Assembly: GCA_958352885.1 (NCBI GenBank)
Contig: CATWQI010000001.1
Coordinates: 248,001 to 312,000 of the forward strand
Direction: 5' to 3'
Length of the DNA stretch: 64,000 nt
DNA from: an uncultured Duncaniella sp.
Lineage (GTDB): Bacteria; Bacteroidota; Bacteroidia; Bacteroidales; Muribaculaceae
The notes under the pieces are model-generated. The model searched no databases and had not been told where the DNA came from. It saw only the letters and a program-made list of their open reading frames with translations. This document shows, piece by piece, positions 42,950 through 52,316 of the stretch. Within the stretch, counting starts at the first letter, position 1. Each line of letters opens with the position of its first letter. Position numbers and translations under genes: made by a program.

Positions 42950-44020
42950 ATGCGACAGTTTAAGCGCGCCACTCTCATATTAGAAGATGGCACAACCTTC
43001 GAAGGGAAATCCTTTGGTTATGAAGCCTCTACTGCCGGCGAAGTGGTTTTCAACACTGCGATGACCGGTTACCCCGAGAGCCTCACTGACCCTTCATACG
43101 AAGGGCAGATTCTCATCTCTACTTATCCTATTCTTGGTAATTACGGTGTGCCACCACGACGAGAGAAAAACGATGTCAGTGAATATTATGAGAGCGACCA
43201 TATACACTGCCGGGCAATAATCGCCCAGGATTATTCCTACGAGCATTCCCACTGGCAGGCTGACCGCTCGCTTGCAGAATGGCTCAATGAAGAAAAAATC
43301 CCCGGTGTGTATGGAATCGACACCAGAGCCCTGACCAAGCACTTGCGCGAACACGGCTCAATGCTCGGGAAAATCATAATTGAGGGTTGTGACGACGTTG
43401 ACTTTTATGACCCAAACAAGGAGAACCTCGTGGGAAAAGTCAGCTGCAAGGAGGTCGAGTATCATGGTGACGGCGACAAAACTGTTGTCCTCGTGGACTG
43501 CGGTGTCAAGCACAACATCATCCGCTGCCTTACCCGCAGGAATGTCAAAGTAATCCTCGTTCCCTGGAACTATGACTTCACATCCATCCCCTACGATGGA
43601 CTTTTCATATCAAACGGACCTGGAAACCCCGACATGGCAGGAGAAACCGTCGAGTTAATCCGCAAAGCCATGAAAATAGGCAAGCCCATCTGCGGTATCT
43701 GCATGGGAAACCAACTTCTCGCCAAAGCAGCCGGAGCCAAGACTTACAAACTCAAGTACGGTCACAGAAGCCACAACCAGCCGGTACGCCAGGCAGGAAC
43801 TGACAAATGCTTCATCACCTCTCAGAATCACGGATTCGCTGTGGACGACGCTTCACTCCCCACCGATTGGGAACCCCTCTTCATCAATATGAACGACGGA
43901 ACTAATGAGGGCATACGCCACAAGACACTACCCTTCTTCTCCGCCCAGTTCCATCCGGAAGCAAGTTCCGGTCCAAAAGACACCGAGTTCCTGTTCGACG
44001 AATTTATCAATCAACTTTAA
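42950..44020 (+). CDS. carA: carbamoyl-phosphate synthase small subunit
   Basis: Glutaminase subunit that feeds ammonia to CarB for arginine and pyrimidine synthesis. The 356-aa protein has the CPSase small-chain N-terminal domain and a class I amidotransferase domain with nucleophile Cys251 (GICMGNQ) and His335/Glu337 (FHPEAS); SNGPGNP is also present. carB follows 12 nt later. Confidence 0.98.
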   Translation: MRQFKRATLILEDGTTFEGKSFGYEASTAGEVVFNTAMTGYPESLTDPSYEGQILISTYPILGNYGVPPRREKNDVSEYYESDHIHCRAIIAQDYSYEHSHWQADRSLAEWLNEEKIPGVYGIDTRALTKHLREHGSMLGKIIIEGCDDVDFYDPNKENLVGKVSCKEVEYHGDGDKTVVLVDCGVKHNIIRCLTRRNVKVILVPWNYDFTSIPYDGLFISNGPGNPDMAGETVELIRKAMKIGKPICGICMGNQLLAKAAGAKTYKLKYGHRSHNQPVRQAGTDKCFITSQNHGFAVDDASLPTDWEPLFINMNDGTNEGIRHKTLPFFSAQFHPEASSGPKDTEFLFDEFINQL

Positions 44021-44032
44021 CTGCCTCTAAAC

Positions 44033-47000
44033 ATGCGTAACGAAAATATAAAGAAAGTTTTGCTGCTCGGCAGCGGTGCATTGAAAATCGGTGAAGCGGG
44101 CGAATTTGACTACTCCGGCTCACAGGCGCTCAAAGCCATGAAGGAGGAAGGTATAACCACAGTCCTCATCAACCCAAACATCGCCACAGTGCAGACCTCT
44201 GAAGGTTTTGCCGACAAAATATACTTCCTACCGGTGACACCCTACTTCGTGGAACGTGTCATCAAGAAAGAAAAGCCCGACGGAATCCTCCTCGCATTCG
44301 GTGGTCAGACCGCCCTCAACTGCGGCGTGGAGCTTTACCGCTCGGGTATTCTTGAAAAATACAACGTGGAAGTACTCGGAACTCCCGTGCAGGCCATCAT
44401 GGATACCGAAGACCGCGAGCTCTTCGTCAAAAAACTTGATGAGATTGACGTCAAGACTATCAAAAGTGAGGCAGTCAACTCTATCGAGGACGCCAAACAT
44501 GCGGCAGCAGCTCTCGGTTATCCCGTCATAGTGCGTGCTGCGTACGCCCTCGGCGGTCTCGGCAGCGGTTTCTGTGACAACGAGCAGGAACTTGTGGCAC
44601 TCGTCGAGAAAGCCCTCGCTTTCTCACCTCAGGTACTTGTCGAGAAATCGCTGAAAGGATGGAAAGAAGTTGAGTACGAAGTAGTCCGTGACCGCTATGA
44701 CAACTGTATCACCGTCTGCAACATGGAGAACTTCGATCCGCTGGGTATCCACACCGGCGAGTCAATCGTAGTGGCTCCCTCGCAGACACTTTCCAATGAA
44801 GATTACCACTGGCTGCGCAAGCTTGCCATCAAGATAATACGCCACGTAGGCATCGTGGGCGAATGTAACGTACAGTATGCCTTCGACCCCGCATCCATGG
44901 ACTACCGTGTCATCGAGGTCAACGCGCGTCTAAGCCGTTCGTCAGCCCTCGCCTCAAAAGCTACCGGCTACCCCCTCGCATTCGTGGCTGCCAAACTCGG
45001 ACTCGGCTACGGACTCTTTGACCTCAAGAACTCTGTCACCAAAGTCACTTCCGCATTCTTCGAGCCGGCTCTTGACTATATCGTATGTAAAATCCCACGC
45101 TGGGACTTAGGCAAGTTCCATGGCGTACGCCGTGAAATCGGCTCTTCCATGAAATCTGTCGGCGAAGTAATGGCGATCGGTCGTACCTTTGAAGAGGTGA
45201 TACAGAAGGGTCTGCGCATGATTGGACAAGGTATGCACGGATTCGTTGGCAACCGCGAACTTAAAATAGATGATATCGACCATGCACTCAAGGACCCAAC
45301 CGACAAGCGCATCTTCGTCATAGCCCAGGCAATGAAGAAGGGTTATACAGTCGAGAGAATACACGAGCTCACAAAAATTGACCGCTGGTTCCTCTACAAG
45401 CTCCAGAATCTCATGGACACCGCCAACGAGCTCCAGTCATTCGACACTCTCGAAGCAGTTCCCGCCCAACTTCTCCGCCAGGCAAAAGAGCAGGGATTCA
45501 GCGACTTCCAGATTGCGCGCGAGGTTCTCAAAGGAAACATGGAAAATGCCGAAGAGGCAAACCTCCGTGTGCGTGCCATACGCAAGGAGCAGGGCATACT
45601 TCCCGTAGTGAAGCAGATTGATACACTTGCAGCCGAGTATCCGGCTCAGACCAATTACCTCTACCTCACCTACAACGGTTCTGAGAACGACGTCAAATAT
45701 CTCCATGACCACCGCTCAATAGTGGTGCTCGGCTCCGGAGCCTACCGTATCGGCTCATCAGTCGAATTCGACTGGTGCTCGGTCAACGCCCTCCTCACCG
45801 TCAAGAAACAGGGATGGCGCTCTGTCATGATTAACTATAATCCCGAGACCGTCTCCACCGACTATGACATCTGCGACCGCCTCTACTTTGACGAGCTCAC
45901 ATTCGAGCGTGTAATGGACATCCTGGAGCTCGAACAGCCTCACGGCACAATCCTCTCGGTAGGAGGTCAGATACCCAACAACCTTGCAACACGCCTTGAT
46001 GCCCAAAATGTGAATATACTCGGCACCACTGCGACAAGCATCGACAACGCAGAGGACCGTAACAAATTCTCAGCCATGCTCGACCGTCTCGGAATCGACC
46101 AGCCACGCTGGCGTGAGCTTACGAGCCTTGAGGATATCAACGAATTTATCGACGAGGTGGGTTTCCCCGTACTCGTGCGTCCGAGCTACGTGCTGTCAGG
46201 CGCGGCGATGAACGTATGTCACAACCAGGAACAGCTGACACGCTTCCTGCGCCTTGCAGCCAACGTATCCAAGCAGCACCCGGTAGTGGTATCACAATTC
46301 ATCTCCTCCGCAAAGGAAATCGAGATGGACGCAGTGGCGCAGAACGGCGAAATAGTCGCCTACGCAATCTCCGAACATATCGAATACGCCGGCGTACACT
46401 CAGGCGACGCAACCATCCAGTTCCCGCCTCAGAAACTCTATGTGGAGACAATGCGACGTATCCGCAAAATCTCACGCCAGATAGCATCGGCGCTCAATAT
46501 TTCCGGTCCATTTAACATCCAGTTCCTCGCCAAGAACAACGATATAAAGGTCATCGAGTGCAACCTACGTGCGTCACGCAGTTTCCCATTCGTGTCAAAA
46601 GTCTTGAAAATAAACTTCATAGACCTTGCCACCAGAGTCATGCTCGGACTTCCTGTCGAGAAACCTCATAAGAATGCCTTCGACCTCGATTACGTCGGCA
46701 TCAAGGCATCACAGTTCAGCTTCTCCCGTCTCCAGGGCGCCGATCCAGTGCTTGGAGTCGACATGGCATCCACCGGAGAGGTAGGCTGCATAGGCACAGA
46801 CTCGTCAGAAGCACTTATAAAGGCCATGATATCCGTAGGCAACCGCATCCCCAACAAGGCCGTCCTGATGTCAACTGGTACAGCCAAGCAGAAAGCCGAG
46901 TTGCTCGATGCCGCACACGAACTGTCAAACCGCGGCTATACCATCTATGCCACCGGAGGTACCCACAGCTACCTAAATGACAACGGCATACCTGCCATAC

Positions 47001-47257
47001 GTGTCTACTGGCCCTCGCAGCCCGACATGCAGCCGCAGGCAATAGAGCTGCTCCATGACCATCTCGTGGACATGGTGGTAAACATCCCGAAAAACTTCAC
47101 CACCACCGAGCTCACCAACGGCTACAAGATACGCCGTGCAGCTATCGACCTCAACATTCCTCTGATGACCAACGCCCGTCTCGCTTCAGCCTATATCGAC
47201 GCGTTCACCACTCACCCGCTGGACGAAATCGAGATACGCAGCTGGGATGAATATTGA
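44033..47257 (+). CDS. carB: carbamoyl-phosphate synthase large subunit
   Basis: Makes carbamoyl phosphate from bicarbonate, ammonia and two ATP. The 1074-aa protein has two homologous halves, each with a pre-ATP-grasp and ATP-grasp domain (VLLLGSGALKIGEAGEFDYS in the first, VVLGSGAYRIGSSVEFDWC in the second) and a C-terminal MGS-like allosteric domain (GYTIYATGGTHSYL). It is complete and forms an operon with carA. Confidence 0.98.
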   Translation: MRNENIKKVLLLGSGALKIGEAGEFDYSGSQALKAMKEEGITTVLINPNIATVQTSEGFADKIYFLPVTPYFVERVIKKEKPDGILLAFGGQTALNCGVELYRSGILEKYNVEVLGTPVQAIMDTEDRELFVKKLDEIDVKTIKSEAVNSIEDAKHAAAALGYPVIVRAAYALGGLGSGFCDNEQELVALVEKALAFSPQVLVEKSLKGWKEVEYEVVRDRYDNCITVCNMENFDPLGIHTGESIVVAPSQTLSNEDYHWLRKLAIKIIRHVGIVGECNVQYAFDPASMDYRVIEVNARLSRSSALASKATGYPLAFVAAKLGLGYGLFDLKNSVTKVTSAFFEPALDYIVCKIPRWDLGKFHGVRREIGSSMKSVGEVMAIGRTFEEVIQKGLRMIGQGMHGFVGNRELKIDDIDHALKDPTDKRIFVIAQAMKKGYTVERIHELTKIDRWFLYKLQNLMDTANELQSFDTLEAVPAQLLRQAKEQGFSDFQIAREVLKGNMENAEEANLRVRAIRKEQGILPVVKQIDTLAAEYPAQTNYLYLTYNGSENDVKYLHDHRSIVVLGSGAYRIGSSVEFDWCSVNALLTVKKQGWRSVMINYNPETVSTDYDICDRLYFDELTFERVMDILELEQPHGTILSVGGQIPNNLATRLDAQNVNILGTTATSIDNAEDRNKFSAMLDRLGIDQPRWRELTSLEDINEFIDEVGFPVLVRPSYVLSGAAMNVCHNQEQLTRFLRLAANVSKQHPVVVSQFISSAKEIEMDAVAQNGEIVAYAISEHIEYAGVHSGDATIQFPPQKLYVETMRRIRKISRQIASALNISGPFNIQFLAKNNDIKVIECNLRASRSFPFVSKVLKINFIDLATRVMLGLPVEKPHKNAFDLDYVGIKASQFSFSRLQGADPVLGVDMASTGEVGCIGTDSSEALIKAMISVGNRIPNKAVLMSTGTAKQKAELLDAAHELSNRGYTIYATGGTHSYLNDNGIPAIRVYWPSQPDMQPQAIELLHDHLVDMVVNIPKNFTTTELTNGYKIRRAAIDLNIPLMTNARLASAYIDAFTTHPLDEIEIRSWDEY

Positions 47258-47318
47258 TTATCAGAATGTGAGGAATACTAATTTATACTAAATAGCGTGA
47301 TTTATTTTGAAATACGTA

Positions 47319-47349
47319 TTGCAAACCCTGCAGAGATTTTGTAAATTTG
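47319..47349 (+). promoter_or_regulatory. promoter of eno
   Basis: TTG (47319-47321), a 20-nt spacer and TAAATTTG (47342-47349) match the consensus exactly. The start near 47356 supports the ATG at 47422. Confidence 0.7.
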
Positions 47350-47421
47350 TGGGCGATTTTCAATACATCGTATCTCAATAATCATCAAAATTATAACTCT
47401 CAATTTAAACAACATATCACT

Positions 47422-48717
47422 ATGAAGATTGAAAAAATTATCGGTCGTGAAGTCCTTGACTCACGCGGCAATCCTACCGTTGAAGTTGACGTAATCCTTG
47501 AATCAGGCGCACGTGGTCGTGCATCTGTTCCCTCCGGCGCATCTACCGGCGAAAACGAAGCTCTCGAGCTCCGCGACGGTGACAAGAACCGCTACATGGG
47601 CAAAGGCGTACAGAAAGCTGTCGCTAACGTCAACGGTCCTATCGCACAGGCTCTCACCGGCATGAGCGCTCTCGACCAGATTAAGATTGACGAGACCATG
47701 CTCGCCCTTGACGGAACCGAGACCAAGTCAAACCTCGGCGCCAACGCCATCCTCGGCGTATCTCTCGCCGTTGCCAAGGCTGCCGCTGACTACCTTGACC
47801 TCCCCCTCTACAAATATATCGGTGGCTGCAACAGCTACGTTCTCCCCGTTCCCATGATGAACATCATCAACGGTGGTGCACACTCTGACGCTCCCATCTG
47901 CTTCCAGGAATTCATGATTCGCCCCATCGGCGCATGCTGCTTCAAGGAAGGTATCCGCATGGGTACTGAAGTGTTCCACAACCTCAAGAAAGTACTTCAT
48001 GACCGCGGTCTCTCTACCGCAGTAGGCGACGAAGGCGGTTTCGCTCCCGCACTCGACGGTACCGAGGACGCTCTCAACGTTATCATCAAGGCTATTGAGC
48101 TCGCAGGCTACGTTCCCGGTAAGGACGTTACCATCGGTCTTGACTGCGCATCTTCCGAGTTCTACAAGGACGGTCTTTATGACTACACTTGGAAGCAGGG
48201 TGCTGACGCTCCCAAGCGCACTTCAAAAGAGCAGGCTGAGTACCTCAAGGAACTTGTTGAAAAGTACCCCATCGACTCTATCGAGGACGGTATGGATCAG
48301 AACGACTGGGAAGGCTGGAAACTCCTCACCGACTTGATTGGCAACCGTTGCCAGCTCGTTGGTGACGACCTCTTCGTAACCAACGTTAAGTACCTCAAGA
48401 AGGGTATCGAACTCGGATGCGCCAACTCTATCCTCGTGAAGGTTAACCAGATTGGTTCACTCACTGAAACCCTCCGCGCAGTAGAACTCGCTCAGCGCAA
48501 CGGCTACACCGCAGTTATCTCTCACCGTTCAGGCGAAACTGAGGATGCCACTATCGCTGACATCGCAGTCGCTACCAACGCAGGTCAGATTAAGACCGGT
48601 TCTGCAAGCCGCTCTGACCGTATGGCTAAGTACAACCAGCTCCTCCGCATCCAGGAAGAACTCGGCGATGCTGCTGAATACGGCTACGGCAAGAAGACCA
48701 AAATGCCCCAGGCATAA
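47422..48717 (+). CDS. eno: enolase
   Basis: Glycolytic enzyme converting 2-phosphoglycerate to phosphoenolpyruvate. I use the ATG at 47422 (MKIEKIIGREVLDSRGNPT), giving 431 aa; the ORF extends 25 unrelated residues upstream of it, beyond the promoter. Metal ligands lie in GLDCASSEFY, SIEDGMDQNDWEGW and LVGDDLFVTN; the catalytic loop SHRSGETED is complete. Codon use is biased as in highly expressed genes. Confidence 0.98.
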   Translation: MKIEKIIGREVLDSRGNPTVEVDVILESGARGRASVPSGASTGENEALELRDGDKNRYMGKGVQKAVANVNGPIAQALTGMSALDQIKIDETMLALDGTETKSNLGANAILGVSLAVAKAAADYLDLPLYKYIGGCNSYVLPVPMMNIINGGAHSDAPICFQEFMIRPIGACCFKEGIRMGTEVFHNLKKVLHDRGLSTAVGDEGGFAPALDGTEDALNVIIKAIELAGYVPGKDVTIGLDCASSEFYKDGLYDYTWKQGADAPKRTSKEQAEYLKELVEKYPIDSIEDGMDQNDWEGWKLLTDLIGNRCQLVGDDLFVTNVKYLKKGIELGCANSILVKVNQIGSLTETLRAVELAQRNGYTAVISHRSGETEDATIADIAVATNAGQIKTGSASRSDRMAKYNQLLRIQEELGDAAEYGYGKKTKMPQA

Positions 48718-48747
48718 ATCTTCACCCGTCGGACCGACGACATAACA

Positions 48748-48785
48748 AAGCGAGTCTGCATCCCTGATGCGGACTCGCTTATTTT
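48748..48785 (+). terminator. intrinsic terminator after eno
   Basis: AAGCGAGTCTGCATC (48748-48762) pairs with GATGCGGACTCGCTT (48766-48780) in a 15-bp stem with one mismatch or wobble, loop CCT, followed by ATTTT. Confidence 0.85.
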
Positions 48786-48845
48786 CATGCCATAAATTAT
48801 TGCAAGTTTTTTTGCAGTAAGCCCCAAGCAATGACATTTTTTTAT

Positions 48846-48853
48846 TAACTTTG
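48846..48853 (+). promoter_or_regulatory. -7 box upstream of the structured RNA
   Basis: TAACTTTG fits TAnnTTTG and would start a transcript near 48860, about 50 nt before the closing helix of the RNA below. No TTG at -33. Confidence 0.4.
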
Positions 48854-48912
48854 CCAGCGGGCAGCCAAACAGGGCAAAGAGTTGCACACGCCGCTCACGA
48901 CATTTTTAATAT

Positions 48913-49129
48913 AAAGGTGTTATTGAAATTTTATCTTCGTCATTCAAACTTGGCGGTTTATAATGCAGTGAAGATGAGATTGGCAATAGCACCTGCATCG
49001 GTAGCATATAGTTATCCGTGAGGATTTCAATATAGCTCTATCGGTGTGGGGCTATTGTTTTATCTACTGCATAGGCACGCCAAGGCCTGAATGACAGATA
49101 AAACAAGATACATTCCTCACACCTTTTTT
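48913..49129 (+). ncRNA. long rod-shaped structured RNA, 6S-like candidate
   Basis: This stretch folds into one long interrupted hairpin. Nested helices are 48913-48920/49119-49126 (AAAGGTGT), 48929-48936/49096-49103 (TTTTATCT), 48939-48946/49088-49095 (GTCATTCA), 48950-48955/49078-49083 (TTGGCG), 48963-48969/49066-49072 (ATGCAGT), 48972-48975/49062-49065 (AGAT) and 48984-48990/49051-49057 (CAATAGC), with a small ATCC/GGAT hairpin in the apical region. The closing helix ends in a T run. A rod with internal loops, about 217 nt, no ORF, own -7 box and position after a terminator suggest 6S RNA (6S-Flavo type); the structure is seen, the identity inferred. Confidence 0.6.
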
Positions 49130-49188
49130 ATATCTATACCTTAATTATCAACATCTCGACGGAGGATGAGAGAAAAATACACGAAAAC

Positions 49189-49581
49189 ATGGATGCAGCA
49201 TTGAAATCGCAATTTCTTAGTTTATACTGCATGGTACTTGCCGATGGAATAATTGATGCAAGAGAGCTTGAAATGCTTTATAGAATAGGAATTGACCAAT
49301 ACGGTCTAACACAGAAAGACATTACAGAAACTGTCCGCGATGCAGGAACATCATTTGTCACACCCACTACACTCGCTGGTAAAATCGAATTTCTTTATAA
49401 CATGGCACAAATAGCTTATGCTGACGGAGAAATTGATTCTACTGAAAGAGAACTGCTCAAAAAATACATTATAAAGATGGATTTTGCAGATGAAAACATC
49501 GATGGGATTGCAAATTTTCTATTTGAATCAGTCATGTCAGGGATTTCAAAAGAAGAGATAATAAGCCAAGTAGTACATTAA
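49189..49581 (+). CDS. TerB-like helical domain protein
   Basis: A 130-aa all-helical protein with two internal repeats bearing the TerB/DUF533 acidic signature: LADGIIDARELEMLYRIG (18-35) and YADGEIDSTERELLKKY (77-93). TerB-like domains bind metals and occur in tellurite-resistance-type stress and defence modules. It is the first gene of an AT-rich five-gene run, 12 nt before the next gene. No consensus promoter is visible; the structured RNA lies just upstream. Confidence 0.75.
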   Translation: MDAALKSQFLSLYCMVLADGIIDARELEMLYRIGIDQYGLTQKDITETVRDAGTSFVTPTTLAGKIEFLYNMAQIAYADGEIDSTERELLKKYIIKMDFADENIDGIANFLFESVMSGISKEEIISQVVH

Positions 49582-49592
49582 TATTAATTATC

Positions 49593-50819
49593 ATGGGTAT
49601 TTTAGACAATGTTGCAAACTTGTTCCAGCAAAAACAAGAGCCCCCTACACAATCTCAAATTATCATTGAGACAAATCAAGATGCCAAACTTCAGGATGAG
49701 ACTTATGTCTACTATGGTACTCGAATATGCGGCAAAGTAACTGCAAGCTTACCAGTATTAAGCCCCTTTCTACAAAAAGTATATAATTCCGAAAAACAAA
49801 GGCAGGTAGCTGATGAGGAATTACAACGGCGATATAAACAAGAATTATCAAATAACCTTGAAGAAACGGATAATCAAATACTGTCAACAAATGCCGATAT
49901 CAGCAAAACCGAACACAGGATAAAAGCAATTAATGAGACTTTATCCGGGCTAAAAGAACAATTGATTTTAGCTCAAAATCAGAATGGAGAAGTAAACAAA
50001 ATGGCAAAAGTAAAACTAACAATCGGATTGGTAATTATTTCGATTCTTACCATTTACCTGATTATGTTTTACAGTTCAACGTTCTATTCTGCATTTTTTA
50101 AGCTTTTTGATGCAAATGTGACAGTTGCTGCTGCAATGTTTGACCCTCAAGCCATTCCTCACGCTCTGACAGATGGTTTCGGGGAACTTGTTTTCATACT
50201 CTGCGCCCCTATTATTTTTATGGGATTAGGGTACAGTCTTCATTTCTTTTCTATGCAGGATTCATGGACCAAATACCTTAAAGTTGGGAGCATTCTAATA
50301 ATCACGTTTATTTTTGACTGTATACTCGCATATCTTATAGCAAAGAAAATCTACAATATAGAAATTATGACTATGATAGGCGAATTCCCTCCTTATAATA
50401 TCTCAAAGGCTATCCATGATGAAAACGTTTGGGCGGTCATTTTCTGTGGATTCATTGTATATCTTATTTGGGGAATAATATTTGACATGACGCTCACAGC
50501 ATACGAAGATTTACGTTCTAATAAGAAGGAAATTCAAAAAATAAGATGTTGTATCCAAAGTCAGAATAACATATTATTGCAAGAGAATCAAGTATTGTCA
50601 GATTTAAAAGCCAAACTCGCGTCCCTTGACGGGAAACGCCAATCAATCATAACACAGATGTCAAAAACAATACATTTTGACACTCAAATCATTAAGACTG
50701 CTCTTCAGGACTTTTTTTCCGGATGGATGACCATGATGAATGGACTCAGCCGACCAATGACAGAACAGAATCAGGCTAACCATATTTATAACTCAACAAT
50801 TCAACAACTCTTTAATTAA
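49593..50819 (+). CDS. membrane protein with two coiled coils around four TM segments
   Basis: I do not recognise a family. The 408-aa protein has a symmetric plan: soluble N-terminus with a coiled coil (about 66-137), four hydrophobic spans (about 141-160, 198-218, 230-250, 279-299) and a second coiled coil (about 306-355). There is no signal peptide, so both coiled coils should be cytoplasmic. It sits between a TerB-like and a vWA-like protein and may be the membrane platform of the cassette. Confidence 0.75.
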   Translation: MGILDNVANLFQQKQEPPTQSQIIIETNQDAKLQDETYVYYGTRICGKVTASLPVLSPFLQKVYNSEKQRQVADEELQRRYKQELSNNLEETDNQILSTNADISKTEHRIKAINETLSGLKEQLILAQNQNGEVNKMAKVKLTIGLVIISILTIYLIMFYSSTFYSAFFKLFDANVTVAAAMFDPQAIPHALTDGFGELVFILCAPIIFMGLGYSLHFFSMQDSWTKYLKVGSILIITFIFDCILAYLIAKKIYNIEIMTMIGEFPPYNISKAIHDENVWAVIFCGFIVYLIWGIIFDMTLTAYEDLRSNKKEIQKIRCCIQSQNNILLQENQVLSDLKAKLASLDGKRQSIITQMSKTIHFDTQIIKTALQDFFSGWMTMMNGLSRPMTEQNQANHIYNSTIQQLFN

Positions 50820-50831
50820 CTAACACACCTT

Positions 50832-51716
50832 ATGAAAAAATTTATCACCGTATTTACATTGTGCTCCTGTATAATTTCAATCTTACTAATCTCGAGCTGC
50901 TCTTCATGCGGAAGTAGTGACAACAAATCTGATGGTGCAAAATCTAATATTGATTTAGATGATAAATTAGAATCTGACTCACCACTTCCTCTGAATATAT
51001 CGGTATATCTTGATTTATCCGACCGATTGACCAGAGAGCTTACCCCCTCCCAAATAGAGCGCGACACAGCCATCATAAACCATCTTGTTCATATATTTAT
51101 TAATGACTGTATCACTAATGGTAAAATAATTAATAGTACAAACCATTTCCAAGTATTCTTTTATCCAGCACCAAACAGTAGTGAAATAGCTCAACTTGCC
51201 AAAGGGTTAAATGTTGATTTAGCCAAATGTCAGGCAAAGGATAAGAAAATCAATCTGATGAATATGAAAACTAAATTCCAGAACAACATTTCACAAATAT
51301 ATTCTGATGCGATTAATGAACAAAAATGGGTCGGCAGTGATATTTGGGGCTTCTTCAGTAACCGAATCGTTGACACATTATGCATCCGGAAAGGATATCG
51401 TAATATATTAGTGATTCTCACTGACGGATACTTGTTTAGTGCTGACAACAAAATTAAGGAAGGAAATGCCTATTCTTATGTGCTTCCGCAAACTTTAGCA
51501 ATTGAAGGAGCATCATTATTAGCAAAAAGAAATGGGTTGGAGAATCTTGAAGTACTAATGCTTGAAGTCAATCCTTATACTCCGAAACAACATGATGCCT
51601 TAGTATCTGTTTTGGAAAAATGGTTCAATGAAATGGGTGTAAATAAGTTTCAAGTATCCGAGACAGCACTCCCGGTGAATACGGAAATATACATCGACAG
51701 TTTCATTAACGAATAA
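50832..51716 (+). CDS. vWA-like lipoprotein
   Basis: A 294-aa protein with a lipoprotein signal peptide (lipobox ISSC, lipid Cys23) and a Ser/Asp-rich linker. The rest looks like a von Willebrand A fold: strand 1 with DLSDR (61-65, a variant of the DxSxS metal site) and strand 4 with NILVILTDGY (191-200). It would be held in the periplasm or outer membrane. The start is 12 nt after the membrane protein gene. Function unknown; the vWA call rests on these two motifs. Confidence 0.65.
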   Translation: MKKFITVFTLCSCIISILLISSCSSCGSSDNKSDGAKSNIDLDDKLESDSPLPLNISVYLDLSDRLTRELTPSQIERDTAIINHLVHIFINDCITNGKIINSTNHFQVFFYPAPNSSEIAQLAKGLNVDLAKCQAKDKKINLMNMKTKFQNNISQIYSDAINEQKWVGSDIWGFFSNRIVDTLCIRKGYRNILVILTDGYLFSADNKIKEGNAYSYVLPQTLAIEGASLLAKRNGLENLEVLMLEVNPYTPKQHDALVSVLEKWFNEMGVNKFQVSETALPVNTEIYIDSFINE

Positions 51717-51776
51717 CCAAACCACAGCCTCTCCCGGTTTTCTCAATTAAATCACATCTTATACCCCCATAATTTC

Positions 51777-52295
51777 ATGTCAAATTTACAACAATGCAAA
51801 TCCTGCCGCAAATTATTTGCAGAATGCCAACATTACAATACTGAAAATGAAAATTTATGCGAACACTACGAAAAACCTATTGACAATTCCAAAATGTTTA
51901 GTCACTGGTATACTTGGAATGGTCGTATTGGTCGCCTTGAATATATAATTACAATTTTCACGATATTTGTTATTACCAGTATCTTATCCGCATTGTTCGT
52001 GCACTATTCTTGCACCAATGATATAGACCGAAATATTTCATATCTCATCCTTACACTTGCATCTGTTGCATATGTCATCAGTCGATATCTCATCGTTGTT
52101 GCAGGTATTAAAAGATGCCATGACAGTCGGACATCTATCATATACGCATTTTTGATTTCATGTCTGTCATCTTCAATTTTATGTATCGTCGGTGTCGTTG
52201 CAGCATTCTATCTATTCTTCCAAAAAGGCGAAGAAGAGACCAACGAATACGGCACTGCTCCACAACAGCCCTATGATTTAACAACCACCATTTAA
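51777..52295 (+). CDS. zinc-ribbon DUF805 membrane protein
   Basis: The 172-aa protein begins with a Cys cluster (Cys7, Cys10, Cys17, Cys28 with neighbouring His), likely a small zinc ribbon, followed by DUF805: WNGRIGRLEYIITI (47-60), about four membrane spans, the family's GIKRCHD block and the end FFQKGEEETNEYG. DUF805 proteins are of unknown function. It is the fourth gene of the AT-rich run, 60 nt after the lipoprotein gene. Confidence 0.8.
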   Translation: MSNLQQCKSCRKLFAECQHYNTENENLCEHYEKPIDNSKMFSHWYTWNGRIGRLEYIITIFTIFVITSILSALFVHYSCTNDIDRNISYLILTLASVAYVISRYLIVVAGIKRCHDSRTSIIYAFLISCLSSSILCIVGVVAAFYLFFQKGEEETNEYGTAPQQPYDLTTTI

Positions 52296-52316
52296 TTAAC
52301 CTCAAAACCACAAAAA

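Noticed and set aside
48913..49129. tmRNA or RNase P RNA at the structured RNA locus
   Set aside because: There is no tRNA-like end with GGTTCGA, no tag-peptide frame, and no GAGGAAAGTCCG core; the rod shape fits 6S better.
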